A stretch of DNA of 64,000 nt from Mycobacterium sp. E183 (GCF_001667735.1 NZ_LZJN01000089.1:1-64000); one strand, 5' to 3'. Positions 1-11,127 are shown, numbered from the stretch's first letter. The notes: generated by a model not told the origin, from the letters alone. Numbers and translations are program-made.

Positions 1-46
1 TGCCCACCGATGGGGCGCCCGCACCACCACCTTCACCTGCCGCATT

Positions 47-97
47 TGCCCTTCCACCTTTAGCGGCGGATTGCCGCCATTGGCTAGCGGAAGGGCA
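47..97. terminator. nested inverted repeat after the suf operon
   Basis: An outer inverted repeat (TGCCCTTCC at 47-55, GGAAGGGCA at 89-97) encloses a smaller hairpin (GGCGG-ATTG-CCGCC at 65-78). It starts a few bases beyond the sufT stop and can fold on either strand. The position suggests a factor-independent terminator without a U-tract, the usual mycobacterial type, for the minus-strand suf operon. It could equally be a dispersed palindromic repeat. No gene is visible in bases 1-104. Confidence 0.45.
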
Positions 98-104
98 GGT
101 GGCT

Positions 105-452
105 TCAGACGGTGAAGCCCAGGGCGCGCAGTTGTTCGCGGCCGTCCTCGGTGATCTTGTCCGGACCCCACGGCGGGTTCCACACCCAGTTGATCCGCAG
201 GTCGTCGACCAGCCCGCTGCTGACCAGCGCGCTGCGCGACTGGTCCTCGATGACGTCGGTCAGCGGGCAGGCCGCCGAGGTCAGCGTCATATCGAGCAGG
301 GCGACGGTCCCGTCGTCGCCCTCTTCCACGTTGAGGCCGTAGACCAGCCCGAGGTCGACGACGTTGATGCCCAACTCGGGGTCGACGACGTCGCGCATCG
401 CCTCCTCGAGGTCGGCAAGAAATTCGTCACCCGGTGCGGCGGTCTCGCTCAT
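105..452 (-). CDS. sufT: SufT-like MIP18/DUF59 Fe-S assembly factor
   Basis: A 115-residue MIP18 (DUF59) protein, the family that helps mature Fe-S proteins. The family signature DPELGINVVDLGLVYG lies at residues 24-39, and a conserved Cys sits at about residue 62 (SAACPLTD). The ATG at 452 is preceded by a strong GAGGAGG, and the gene overlaps the end of sufU by 26 bases, so it is the last gene of the suf operon. It matches the M. tuberculosis Rv1466 position and family. Its role as an auxiliary maturation factor is inferred from the family and operon. Confidence 0.9.
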   Translation of the reverse strand: MSETAAPGDEFLADLEEAMRDVVDPELGINVVDLGLVYGLNVEEGDDGTVALLDMTLTSAACPLTDVIEDQSRSALVSSGLVDDLRINWVWNPPWGPDKITEDGREQLRALGFTV

Positions 453-921
453 CCTGTTCCTCCTCGAAGTCCGCGCCCCTGCCTGAACAAGCTTGGGCCA
501 ACGCGTCTTTGAAGGCCATCCAGCCCAGCAGTGCGCATTTCACCCGGGCCGGGTATTTGGCCACTCCGGCGAACGCGATGCCGTCGCCCAGGACGTCCTC
601 ATCGCCTTCGACGGTGCCGCGCGAGGACACCATTTCGGTGAACGCGGCGATGGTGTCCAGCGCCTCGGGCACCGTCTGACCGATCACCTGCTGGGTGAGC
701 ACCGAGGTCGCCGCCTGGCTGATCGAGCAGCCCTGCCCGTCATAGGAGACGTCGGCCACGCGCCGGCCGTCGTCCGACAGCGCGACCCGCAGCGTCACCT
801 CGTCCCCGCACACCGGGTTGACGTGATACACCTGCGCGCCGAACGGCTCGCGCAGCCCGCGGTGCTGCGGATGCTTGTAGTGATCGAGGATCACGTCCTG
901 ATACATCTGCTCCAGGCGCAC
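427..921 (-). CDS. sufU: SufU-type Fe-S/sulfur-transfer protein
   Basis: A 164-residue SufU/IscU-like protein. In Gram-positive SUF systems SufU is a zinc-dependent sulfurtransferase that takes sulfur from SufS. The expected ligands are visible: Cys38 and Asp40 in NPVCGDEV, Cys65 in DGQGCSIS and Cys129 in RVKCALLGW. The start is a GTG at 921, two bases after the sufS stop, so the two partners are almost certainly co-translated. Orthologous in position to Rv1465. Confidence 0.93.
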   Translation of the reverse strand: MRLEQMYQDVILDHYKHPQHRGLREPFGAQVYHVNPVCGDEVTLRVALSDDGRRVADVSYDGQGCSISQAATSVLTQQVIGQTVPEALDTIAAFTEMVSSRGTVEGDEDVLGDGIAFAGVAKYPARVKCALLGWMAFKDALAQACSGRGADFEEEQDERDRRTG

Positions 922-923
922 CG

Positions 924-3000
<2,077 letters not shown>

Positions 3001-3004
<4 letters not shown>

Positions 3005-4188
3005 GACGCTGTTGTCTTCTCCGTGATTTCCAGTTCGTGTTCGATGGCGGCGGTCAGGCGTTCGCGGATGTCCGGCACGGCGATCTTGGCGATGATCTCG
3101 CCGAAGAAGCCGCGCACCACCAGGCGACGCGCCTGGTCCTCGGGGATGCCGCGGGCCCGCAGGTAGAACAGTTGCTCGTCGTCGAAGCGTCCGGTGGCAC
3201 TGGCGTGCCCGGCCCCGACGATCTCGCCGGTCTCGATCTCCAGGTTGGGCACCGAGTCGGCGCGCGCCCCATCGGTGAGCACCAGGTTGCGGTTGACCTC
3301 GAAGGTGTCGGTGTCGGTGGCCTCGGCGCGGATCAGCACGTCGCCGACCCAGACGGTGTGCGCATCGGGCCGCTGCGATGACGGATCCCCTTGCAGCGCG
3401 CCCTTATACAGCACGTTGGACTTGCAGTTGGGCTGGGCGTGGTCGACCAGCAGCCGCGATTCCAGGTGCTGCCCGTCGTCGGCAAAGTACAAGCCGAGCA
3501 GCTCGGCGTCCCCGCCCGGGGCGGCGTAGCGCACGTTCGCCGACATCCGCACCACCTCACCGCCCAGAGTGACGGCGACGTGGCGCAGCACCGCGTCCTT
3601 GCCCAGCTTGGCGTGGTGCGCGCTCACGTGCACGACGTCGTCGGCCCAGTCCGCGATCCACACCACGGTGAGGCGCGCGGCGTCGCCGACGATCAATTCG
3701 ACGTTGTCGGCGTAGGTTCCGCTCCCCCGATGGTCGATCACCACGACCGCCTCGCCGAGCTCGTCGACGCTGATCTGCAGGTGCCCGTAGGCCACCGCGC
3801 CCGCACCGGGACCGGTCACGGAGATGTTGATCGGCTCGGCGACTTGCACGTCCCGGCCGACGCTTACCAGCGTCGCGGAGTTGAACGACGAAAACGCTTG
3901 CGCGGCAACGCGGTCGGTGGGCACCCCGGCGCGGCCGAGCCGCTCGTCACCGCGGTGGGCGGTTTCGGTGAGCACGCCCGGTTGCTCGCCGACGCTGATC
4001 TGCGCCTTGCCGGTGGCCTGAGCCGAGCCGTCGTGCAGCCCGCGCAGCCGCCGCAGCGGGGTGAACCGCCAGATCTCGTCACGCCCGCTGGGCACCTCGA
4101 AGGCGTCGACGTCGAAGGACGCGAACAATTCGCCCTTGTTGGCGGCGGTGAGGGCCGAACCCTCAACCGCTTCAGTCACGTTCGTCAC
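3001..4188 (-). CDS. sufD: SufD, Fe-S scaffold subunit
   Basis: A 395-residue SufB/SufD family protein. SufD pairs with SufB and SufC to form the scaffold on which clusters are built. The C-terminal family block is clear (EIVGAGHASATGRFDDEQ, then LFYLRARGIPEDQARR). The start is a GTG at 4188 whose first base is the last base of the sufB TAG stop. Mycobacterial SufD is more divergent than SufB and lacks its cluster-binding region. Equivalent to Rv1462. Confidence 0.93.
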
Positions 4189-5636
4189 TAGCCGACCGAG
4201 CCTTCCATCTGCAGCTCGATGAGCCGGTTGAGCTCCAGGGCGTACTCCATCGGCAGTTCCTTGGCGATGGGCTCGACGAAGCCGCGCACCACCATGGCCA
4301 TGGCCTCGTCCTCGGTCAGCCCACGGCTCATCAGGTAGAACAGCTGGTTGTCGCTGACCTTGGACACGGTGGCCTCGTGGCCCATCGTGACGTCGTCCTC
4401 GCGGATGTCGACATAGGGGTAGGTGTCGCTACGGCTGATCGTATCGACCAGCAGCGCATCGCATTTCACGCTGGAACGCGAGCCGTGCGCGCCCTTGTTC
4501 ACCTGCACCAGCCCCCGGTAGGAGGTGCGGCCGCCGCCGCGGGCCACGGACTTCGAGACGATGTTGCTCGACGTGTTGGGCGCCAGGTGCAGCATCTTGG
4601 CGCCGGCGTCCTGGTGCTGGCCCTCCCCGGCGAAGGCGACCGACAGGACCTCACCCTTGGCGTGCTCACCGGTCATCCAGACGGCCGGGTACTTCATGGT
4701 CACCTTGGACCCGATGTTGCCGTCGACCCACTCCATGGTGGCGCCGGCCTCGGCGCGCGCCCGCTTGGTGACCAGGTTGTAGACGTTGTTCGACCAGTTC
4801 TGAATCGTGGTGTAACGGCAACGGCCACCGGGCTTTACGATGATCTCCACCACCGCCGAGTGCAGCGAGTCCGAGGTGTAGATGGGCGCGGTGCAGCCCT
4901 CGACGTAATGCACGTAGGCGTTTTCGTCGACGATGATCAGGGTCCGCTCGAACTGGCCCATGTTCTCCGTATTGATCCGGAAGTAGGCCTGCAGCGGGAT
5001 GTCGACGTGCACGCCCGGCGGAACGTAGATGAAGGACCCACCGCTCCACACCGCGGTGTTCAACGCGGAGAACTTGTTGTCCCCGGCCGGGATCACGGTG
5101 CCGAAGTACTGCTGGAAGAGCTCGGGGTGTTCCCGCAGGCCGGTGTCGGTGTCGAGGAAGATGACGCCCTGGGACTCCAGGTCCTCGCGGATCTGGTGGT
5201 ACACCACCTCGGACTCGTACTGGGCGGCCACCCCGGCGACCAGCCGCTGCTTCTCGGCCTCGGGAATTCCCAAGCGGTCGTACGTATTCCGGATGTCCTC
5301 CGGCAAGTCATCCCATGAGGCCGCCTGCTTCTCGGTCGACCGCACGAAGTACTTGATGTTGTCGAAGTCGATGCCGCTCAGGTCCGAGCCCCAGTTGGGC
5401 ATCGGCTTGCGGTCGAAGATGCGCAGCGCCTTCAGCCGGGTCTGCAGCATCCATTCCGGCTCGTTCTTCTTCGCCGAGATGTCGCGGACCACCGCCTCGG
5501 ACAGCCCACGCTGGGCGCTCGCTCCGGCGACGTCGGAGTCCGCCCAGCCATAACCGTAGCGGCCCAGCGAGGCGATCGCCTGCTCCTGGGTCAGCGGCTC
5601 TGTTATGGCCTTCTGGGCCTCTGGCGTGAGGGTCAT
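4188..5636 (-). CDS. sufB: SufB, Fe-S scaffold subunit (no intein)
   Basis: A 482-residue, uninterrupted SufB, the core scaffold of the SufBCD complex. The conserved region runs through [13 protein letters not shown] (Cys248) and [17 protein letters not shown] to the C-terminal block [20 protein letters not shown]. In M. tuberculosis the orthologue (Rv1461) is about 846 residues because an intein is inserted just before the Cys of CTAPIY; here that site is empty and the protein needs no splicing. The ATG overlaps the sufR stop (ATGA), so sufB is translated with its repressor gene. Confidence 0.96.
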   Translation of the reverse strand: MTLTPEAQKAITEPLTQEQAIASLGRYGYGWADSDVAGASAQRGLSEAVVRDISAKKNEPEWMLQTRLKALRIFDRKPMPNWGSDLSGIDFDNIKYFVRSTEKQAASWDDLPEDIRNTYDRLGIPEAEKQRLVAGVAAQYESEVVYHQIREDLESQGVIFLDTDTGLREHPELFQQYFGTVIPAGDNKFSALNTAVWSGGSFIYVPPGVHVDIPLQAYFRINTENMGQFERTLIIVDENAYVHYVEGCTAPIYTSDSLHSAVVEIIVKPGGRCRYTTIQNWSNNVYNLVTKRARAEAGATMEWVDGNIGSKVTMKYPAVWMTGEHAKGEVLSVAFAGEGQHQDAGAKMLHLAPNTSSNIVSKSVARGGGRTSYRGLVQVNKGAHGSRSSVKCDALLVDTISRSDTYPYVDIREDDVTMGHEATVSKVSDNQLFYLMSRGLTEDEAMAMVVRGFVEPIAKELPMEYALELNRLIELQMEGSVG

Positions 5637-6373
5637 AACGACGCTCCTTCGATGCTCGTGGTGTCGCGACGCGGGCTGGGCGCCGGGGTAAGAGGTACGT
5701 GGGTGGTGCAGGCGCAGTTGCCGTTGACGATGGTCGCCAACCGCTGCACGTGGGTTCCGAGCACCTCGGCCATGGCCTGCTGCTCGGCTTCACACAGTTC
5801 CGGGAACTCCTCGGCGACGTGCGACACCGGGCAGTGGTGCTGGCAGATCTGCACGCCGTGGATCGGGCCGCCGACCCGCGTCGTGGTGGCGACGTAACCG
5901 GCCTTGGTCAGCGCGCCGGCCACCCGCTCCGCGGCCGCCTCGACTTCGGCGTCGTCGTCGCCCTCGGCCGACGGTACGCCGGCCAGGATCGAATCGATCC
6001 GTTGCCGGGCGAACGTGCGGACGGCGTCCTCACCGCCGATTTCCCGCAACTGCCGCATGGCGGCCGCCGCCAGGTCGTCGTAGGCGTGCTCGAGCTTGGC
6101 GCGGCCCCCCGCGGTGAGCCGGAACCGCTTGGCGGGACGCCCGCGACCGACCTGCTGCCAGGACGCGGCGGGCACCGACTCGGCGTCCCCCGCTTCGATC
6201 AGGGCGTCGAGGTGGCGTCGCACTCCGGCGGCCGCCAGCCCGAGCCGGTCACCGATCTCGCCGGCGGTGATCGATCCGGACTCCACCAGCAGGCGCACGA
6301 TCGCGCGGCGGGTGTGGCCATCCGGCATCGCCGCGCCGACGGCGGCGTCATCGAGGCCGGTTCGGATTTTCAC
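5633..6373 (-). CDS. sufR: SufR, Fe-S-sensing transcriptional regulator of the suf operon
   Basis: A 246-residue winged-helix regulator of the SufR family. The N-terminal helix-turn-helix ([20 protein letters not shown] and the following [16 protein letters not shown]) is followed by a C-terminal domain whose Cys residues ([19 protein letters not shown], later NGNCACTTH) are of the kind that hold a 4Fe-4S cluster. In mycobacteria SufR represses suf when its cluster is intact. I chose the GTG at 6373 ([12 protein letters not shown]). An upstream start at 6436 would run through the promoter, and an ATG at 6328 is the alternative. First gene of the suf operon; equivalent to Rv1460. Confidence 0.9.
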   Translation of the reverse strand: MKIRTGLDDAAVGAAMPDGHTRRAIVRLLVESGSITAGEIGDRLGLAAAGVRRHLDALIEAGDAESVPAASWQQVGRGRPAKRFRLTAGGRAKLEHAYDDLAAAAMRQLREIGGEDAVRTFARQRIDSILAGVPSAEGDDDAEVEAAAERVAGALTKAGYVATTTRVGGPIHGVQICQHHCPVSHVAEEFPELCEAEQQAMAEVLGTHVQRLATIVNGNCACTTHVPLTPAPSPRRDTTSIEGASL

Positions 6374-6386
6374 AACACCAGTGTGA
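6370..6386. promoter_or_regulatory. candidate SufR operator
   Basis: Perfect inverted repeat TCACA-N7-TGTGA, with an inner ACAC-CA-GTGT, directly over the GTG start of sufR and at the head of the suf operon. SufR autoregulates suf in mycobacteria and binds an inverted repeat there, so this is the natural operator. Assignment to SufR is inference. The overlap with the start codon implies either a very short leader or a true start downstream at 6328. Confidence 0.55.
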
Positions 6387-6537
6387 CGCAATTCCGGGGA
6401 TCGGTCTACCAAGGGTCCCCTGCGCGGGCGTTGCACTGGTCACATTCGGTACAACGCGGCGACCCGTTGCAACCGCGCTCGCGATCGCCGCCGGGTTGGC
6501 AGGCGAGCCCGGTGACCCCGACGGTTACGCTGCTCTG

Positions 6538-8238
6538 ATGGCAGCCCGCCACCACGTGCTGAGCTCGTCGATCGCCAGCCTGCATGGCGACGAGCAGGCG
6601 GTGGGCACGCCGCTGAACGATACCGAGCTCACCGCGCTGCAGCGCACCCGCCTCTTCGGTGCGACCGGCACCATCCTGATGGCCATCGGCGCGCTGGGCG
6701 CAGGCGCCCGGCCCGTGGTCCAGGACCCGACCTTCGGGGTGCGGTTGCTCAACCTGCCGTCCCGGATCCAGACCGTGTCCCTGACGATGACGACCACCGG
6801 CGCGGTCATGATGGCGCTGGCCTGGCTGATGCTCGGACGGTTCGCCCTGGGCAGCAGGCGGATGTCCCGCGGCGACCTGGACCGCACCCTGCTGCTGTGG
6901 ACGCTGCCGCTGCTGATCGCCCCGCCGATGTACAGCAAAGACGTCTACTCCTACCTGGCCCAGAGCCAGATCTCCCTCGAGGGGCTCGACCCGTATCGGG
7001 TGGGGCCGGCGTCCGGGCTCGGCCTGTCCCACGTCTTCACGCTGTCGGTCCCGACACTGTGGCGGGAGACGCCGGCGCCCTACGGCCCGCTCTTCTTGTG
7101 GATCGGGCGCGGCATCTCGGCCATCACCGGGGAGAACATCGTCGCCGCCGTGCTGTGCCACCGGCTGGTCGAGCTGGTCGGCGTGGGCCTGATCGTGTGG
7201 GCGACCCCGCGGCTGGCGCGGCGCTGCGGCGTCGCGGAGGTCAGCGCGCTGTGGCTGGGCGCGGCCAATCCGCTGCTCATCATGCATCTGGTCGCCGGCG
7301 TTCACAACGAGGCACTGATGCTCGGGCTGATGCTGGCCGGCGCCGAGTTCGCGCTGCGCGGCATCGACTCGCCGCGGCTGTTCCCGGCCTCCTGGCGGCC
7401 CGGTCAAGACTGGGAACCGCTCGGCATGCTGCTGGCCGGGGCGGTCCTGATCGTGCTGTCGTCACAGGTCAAGCTGCCGTCGCTGCTGGCGCTCGGCTTC
7501 GTCACGATGGCGCTGGCGTACCGATGCGGGGGCAACCTGCGGGCGCTGCTGCTGGCGGGCGGCGCGATGAGCGCGCTGTCGCTGGCGGTGATGGCGCTCG
7601 TCGGCTGGGCCAGCGGCCTCGGTTTCGGCTGGATCTACACGCTGGGCACCGCCAACGTCGTGCGCAGCTGGATGTCGCCGCCGACGCTGCTCGCCCTGGG
7701 CACCGGGCAGGTGGGCATCCTGCTGGGGCTGGGCGACCACACCACCGCGGTGCTGGGGCTCACGCGCGCCATCGGCGTGCTGATCATCACGGTGATGGTC
7801 GGCTGGTTGTTGGTGGCCGTCTTCCGCGGCCGGTTGCATCCGATCGGCGGCCTGGGCGTGGCGCTCGGCGTCACGGTGCTGCTGTTCCCCGTCGTGCAGC
7901 CCTGGTATCTGCTCTGGGCGATCATCCCGCTCGCCGCCTGGGCCACCCGCAGCGGTTTCCGCATCGCGGTCATCGTCATCACCCTGGTCGTCGGCATCTT
8001 CGGCCCGACCGCCAACGGCGACCGCTTCGCGCTGTTCCAGATCGTGGACGCGACCCTGGCCAGCACCGTGATCGTGGCGGTCCTCATCGCGGTGACCTAC
8101 ACCCGGCTGCCGTGGCGGCGACTCCCGGGCGACAGCGCCGAACCGCAAGGGACGACGGCCGAAACGGCGCCGGCGCCCACGACCGCTGAGACCCCGCGCC
8201 CGGCCGCGGTGCCTGACGCCTACGCTGATTCCACGTGA
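6538..8238 (+). CDS. mptB: MptB, alpha-(1->6) mannopyranosyltransferase
   Basis: A 566-residue polytopic membrane glycosyltransferase (GT-C fold) using polyprenyl-phosphomannose. MptB builds the alpha-1,6-mannan core of lipomannan and lipoarabinomannan on the outer face of the membrane. At least a dozen hydrophobic segments are visible, with the conserved loop block APPMYSKDVYSYLAQSQ near residue 135, whose Asp is typical of GT-C active sites. The ATG at 6538 (MAARHHVLSSS) matches the Rv1459c N-terminus; an in-frame TTG at 6496 is less likely. Divergent from sufR, it begins a forward run with the ABC pair and ctaA. Confidence 0.93.
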   Translation: MAARHHVLSSSIASLHGDEQAVGTPLNDTELTALQRTRLFGATGTILMAIGALGAGARPVVQDPTFGVRLLNLPSRIQTVSLTMTTTGAVMMALAWLMLGRFALGSRRMSRGDLDRTLLLWTLPLLIAPPMYSKDVYSYLAQSQISLEGLDPYRVGPASGLGLSHVFTLSVPTLWRETPAPYGPLFLWIGRGISAITGENIVAAVLCHRLVELVGVGLIVWATPRLARRCGVAEVSALWLGAANPLLIMHLVAGVHNEALMLGLMLAGAEFALRGIDSPRLFPASWRPGQDWEPLGMLLAGAVLIVLSSQVKLPSLLALGFVTMALAYRCGGNLRALLLAGGAMSALSLAVMALVGWASGLGFGWIYTLGTANVVRSWMSPPTLLALGTGQVGILLGLGDHTTAVLGLTRAIGVLIITVMVGWLLVAVFRGRLHPIGGLGVALGVTVLLFPVVQPWYLLWAIIPLAAWATRSGFRIAVIVITLVVGIFGPTANGDRFALFQIVDATLASTVIVAVLIAVTYTRLPWRRLPGDSAEPQGTTAETAPAPTTAETPRPAAVPDAYADST

Positions 8239-8296
8239 GCCGCGCCGACGACGATGCAGTGGGGACCCCACCCGCTTGCGGGGGAGAGCGGCGCTC
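8239..8296. repeat. MIRU-like intergenic repeat, copy 1
   Basis: The whole gap between mptB and the ABC ATPase gene is repeat-like. CCGCGCCGACGACGATGCAG (8240-8259) recurs exactly at 18787-18806. It is followed by two perfect hairpins, TGGGG-A-CCCCA (8260-8270) and CCCGC-TT-GCGGG (8271-8282), and a purine-rich GGGGGAG that serves as the ribosome-binding site of the next gene. The core resembles MIRU elements, which insert between adjacent genes of mycobacterial operons; this match is from memory. Confidence 0.6.
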
Positions 8297-9232
8297 GTGA
8301 GCTCGGACGTTCCTGAAACGGTCGTGCGGCTGCGCGGGGTGAGCAAGCGCTACGGATCCACCACGGCGGTCGCCGATCTCGACCTCGAGGTGCATGCCGC
8401 CGAAGTGCTGGCCCTGCTGGGTCCCAACGGCGCGGGAAAGACCACGACAGTCGAGATGTGCGAGGGCTTCGTGCGCCCGGACGCCGGCACCATCGAGGTG
8501 CTCGGCCTGGACCCGATCGCCGACAACGCCCGCCTGCGCACCCGCATCGGCGTGATGCTGCAGGGCGGCGGCGGGTACCCGTCCGCGCGGGCCAGCGAAA
8601 TGCTGAACCTGGTCGCCTCGTACGCCGCCGACCCGCTGGACCCGGCGTGGCTGCTGGACACCCTGGGCCTCACCGACGCCGCCCGTACCACCTACCGGCG
8701 GCTCTCCGGCGGCCAGCAGCAGCGGCTCGCGCTGGCCTGCGCTCTGGTCGGCCGGCCCGAGCTGGTCTTCCTCGACGAACCGACGGCGGGCATGGACGCA
8801 CACGCCCGGCTGCTGGTCTGGGAGCTGATCGACGCGCTGCGCCGCGACGGCGTGACGGTGCTGCTGACGACACACCAGCTCAAGGAGGCCGAGGAACTCG
8901 CCGATCGGCTGGTCATCATCGACCACGGCGCGACCGTCGCCGCCGGCACGCCGACCGAGCTGATGCGCGCGGGCGCCAAGGACGAGCTCCGGTTCACCGC
9001 GCCGCCACGGCTCGACCTGTCGCTGCTGACCGCCGCGCTGCCGGAGGACTACAAGGCCTCGGAGGTGACGCCCGGCGAGTACCTGGTCGAGGGTCCGGTC
9101 GATCCGCAGGTGCTGGCCACCGTCACCGCGTGGTGCGCGCGGATCGACGTGCTGGCCACCGACATGCGCGTCGAGCAGCGCAGCCTCGAGGACGTGTTCC
9201 TCGACCTCACCGGCAGGAAGTTGCGGCCTTGA
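8297..9232 (+). CDS. ABC transporter ATP-binding protein
   Basis: A 311-residue nucleotide-binding subunit of an ABC-2 type exporter. Walker A GPNGAGKTT, signature LSGGQQQRLALA, Walker B LVFLDEPTAG and an H-loop His (LLTTHQLKEAEE) are all intact. The GTG at 8297 gives the N-terminus VSSDVPETVVRLRG; an upstream ATG at 8276 lies inside the repeat. The stop overlaps the permease start, so the two form one transporter. The substrate is unknown; antibiotic or lipid export is typical of the class. Equivalent to Rv1458c. Confidence 0.92.
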   Translation: MSSDVPETVVRLRGVSKRYGSTTAVADLDLEVHAAEVLALLGPNGAGKTTTVEMCEGFVRPDAGTIEVLGLDPIADNARLRTRIGVMLQGGGGYPSARASEMLNLVASYAADPLDPAWLLDTLGLTDAARTTYRRLSGGQQQRLALACALVGRPELVFLDEPTAGMDAHARLLVWELIDALRRDGVTVLLTTHQLKEAEELADRLVIIDHGATVAAGTPTELMRAGAKDELRFTAPPRLDLSLLTAALPEDYKASEVTPGEYLVEGPVDPQVLATVTAWCARIDVLATDMRVEQRSLEDVFLDLTGRKLRP

Positions 9233-10020
9233 AACTGGACAAGACCCAATCGAACGTCTTCCCGGCTGGAACCTTCACCCCCGACCCCAGGCCGAACGCC
9301 GTGCCGCGGATGCTGGCCGCGCAATTCGGGCTGGAGCTCAAGCTGCTGTTGCGCAACGGCGAGCAGCTGCTGCTGACCATGTTCATCCCGATCACGCTGC
9401 TGGTCGGGTTGACGCTCTTGCCGTTCGGCTCCTTCGGCCACAACCGCGCCGCCACCTTCGTCCCGGCCATCATGGCCCTCGCGGTGATCTCGACCGCGTT
9501 CACCGGACAGGCCATCGCGGTCGCCTTCGACCGCCGCTACGGCGCGCTCAAGCGGTTGGGCGCGACCCCGCTGCCGGTCTGGGGCATCATCGCCGGCAAG
9601 TCGCTGGCCGTGGTCACTGTCGTGTTCCTGCAGGCAATCCTGTTGGGCGCCATCGGGTTTGCGCTGGGCTGGCGTCCAGCGTTGGCCGCGTTGGCGTTGG
9701 GCGCGGCGGTCATCGCGCTGGGCACGGCCGGGTTCGCCGCGCTCGGGCTGTTGCTCGGCGGCACGCTGCGGGCCGAAATCGTGCTGGCGGTGGCCAACCT
9801 GTTGTGGTTCGTTTTCGCCGGGCTCGGGGCACTGACCGTCGAGAGCGGGATGATCCCGACCGGGGTCAAGTGGGCGGCCCGGCTCACCCCCTCGGGTGCG
9901 CTCACCGAGGCCCTGTCGCGGGCGATGGTCCTGTCGGTGGACTGGTTCGGCATCGCCGTCCTGGCGGCGTGGGGCGCGGTCGCGGCGCTGGCGGCGCTGC
10001 GCTGGTTCCGCTTCACCTGA
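9229..10020 (+). CDS. ABC-2 type transporter permease
   Basis: A 263-residue membrane subunit with about six hydrophobic segments, partner of the ATPase just upstream. I set the start at the TTG overlapping the ATPase stop (TTGA), because the protein from there (LKLDKTQSNVFPAGTFTPDP) resembles the Rv1457c N-terminus and gives a family-length product. GTG 9301 is the alternative. Translational coupling to the ATPase follows from the overlap. Confidence 0.85.
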   Translation: MKLDKTQSNVFPAGTFTPDPRPNAVPRMLAAQFGLELKLLLRNGEQLLLTMFIPITLLVGLTLLPFGSFGHNRAATFVPAIMALAVISTAFTGQAIAVAFDRRYGALKRLGATPLPVWGIIAGKSLAVVTVVFLQAILLGAIGFALGWRPALAALALGAAVIALGTAGFAALGLLLGGTLRAEIVLAVANLLWFVFAGLGALTVESGMIPTGVKWAARLTPSGALTEALSRAMVLSVDWFGIAVLAAWGAVAALAALRWFRFT

Positions 10021-10053
10021 CGCAATCACCTGACGCGGGTGAGATCGCCGCGG

Positions 10054-10125
10054 GGCGCTCGCGACACGTAAACCACGCACACGACACGCCGCGCCGGGTG
10101 TGCGTCGTTTACGTCTCGCGACGCC
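10054..10125. repeat. large imperfect inverted repeat upstream of ctaA
   Basis: The left arm at 10054-10082 (beginning GGCGCTCGCGACACGTAAAC) and the right arm at 10098-10125 are near-perfect reverse complements: 26 of 28 positions match with one single-base gap, around a 15-base loop. It lies between the permease stop and ctaA. It could terminate the ABC operon or be a dispersed mycobacterial palindromic repeat. Confidence 0.6.
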
Positions 10126-10170
10126 AGGGCTTACTACAGGACGTAGTTTTGCTTGGCCTACCATCGGGCC

Positions 10171-11127
10171 ATGCCCGTGGGACGAACGCTGATGCGGCTG
10201 GTGGACCTGCTCCCCAATCCCAGCGTGCGCGTCCAGCGCCTCCTCGCCGCGGCCGTCATCCTCACCCAGGGCGGTATCGCCGTCACCGGGGCGATCGTCC
10301 GCGTCACGGCGTCGGGCCTGGGCTGCCCCACCTGGCCGCAGTGCTTCCCGGGCAGCTTCACCCCTGTCGCCCATGCCGAGGTGCCGCGCATCCACCAGGC
10401 GGTCGAATTCGGCAATCGCATGATCACCTTCGCGGTGGTCGTCGCCGCGGCGCTGGCGGTGCTGGCCGTGATCCGGGCCCGGCGCCGGACCGAGGTCCTC
10501 GTCTACGCGTGGCTGATGCCGGTGTCGACGGTGGTGCAGGCGGTCATCGGCGGCATCACCGTTCGCACCGGCCTGCTGTGGTGGACGGTCGCGATCCACC
10601 TGCTCACCTCGATGACGATGGTGTGGCTGTCGGTGCTGCTCTACGTCAAGATCAGCGAGCCCGACGACGGCGTGCTGCGCCGGCGGGTCCCCCGGCCGCT
10701 GCGCGCCCTGACGGCACTGATCGGGTTGGACCTGGCCGCGGTGCTCGTCACGGGCACGTTGGTGACGGCCGCCGGGCCGCACGCGGGTGACCGCAGCCCC
10801 ACCCGGACCGTCCCCCGGCTGAAGGTCGCGGTCGACACCCTGGTCCATGCCCACTCCTCGCTGCTGGTCGCCTACCTCGCGCTGCTGGTCGGGCTGGGGT
10901 TCGGGCTGCTGGCGGTGCGCGCCGCCCGGCCGATCCTGCGGCGGCTGATCGTGCTGCTCGCCCTGGTGTGCGCGCAGGCCGCCGTCGGCACCGCGCAGTA
11001 CTTCACCGGCGTACCCGCCGCGCTGGTCGCCCTGCACGTGGCCGGGGCCGCCGCCTGCACGGCCGCCACCGCCGCGCTATGGGCGTCGATGCGAGAGCGG
11101 GCCGAGGCCGAGCCGCTCGCAGGCTGA
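10171..11127 (+). CDS. ctaA: CtaA, heme A synthase
   Basis: A 318-residue membrane protein that oxidises the C8 methyl of heme O to give heme A for aa3-type cytochrome oxidase. About eight membrane helices are visible. The first extracellular loop carries the paired cysteines of GLGCPTWPQC seen in bacterial CtaA, and the heme-ligand-type histidines IHQAVEFGNR, AIHLLTS and ALHVAGA are present. ATG 10171 is the chosen start; GTG- and ATG-type alternatives are a few codons away. Its partner ctaB is about 2 kb downstream. Equivalent to Rv1456c. Confidence 0.92.
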   Translation: MPVGRTLMRLVDLLPNPSVRVQRLLAAAVILTQGGIAVTGAIVRVTASGLGCPTWPQCFPGSFTPVAHAEVPRIHQAVEFGNRMITFAVVVAAALAVLAVIRARRRTEVLVYAWLMPVSTVVQAVIGGITVRTGLLWWTVAIHLLTSMTMVWLSVLLYVKISEPDDGVLRRRVPRPLRALTALIGLDLAAVLVTGTLVTAAGPHAGDRSPTRTVPRLKVAVDTLVHAHSSLLVAYLALLVGLGFGLLAVRAARPILRRLIVLLALVCAQAAVGTAQYFTGVPAALVALHVAGAAACTAATAALWASMRERAEAEPLAG

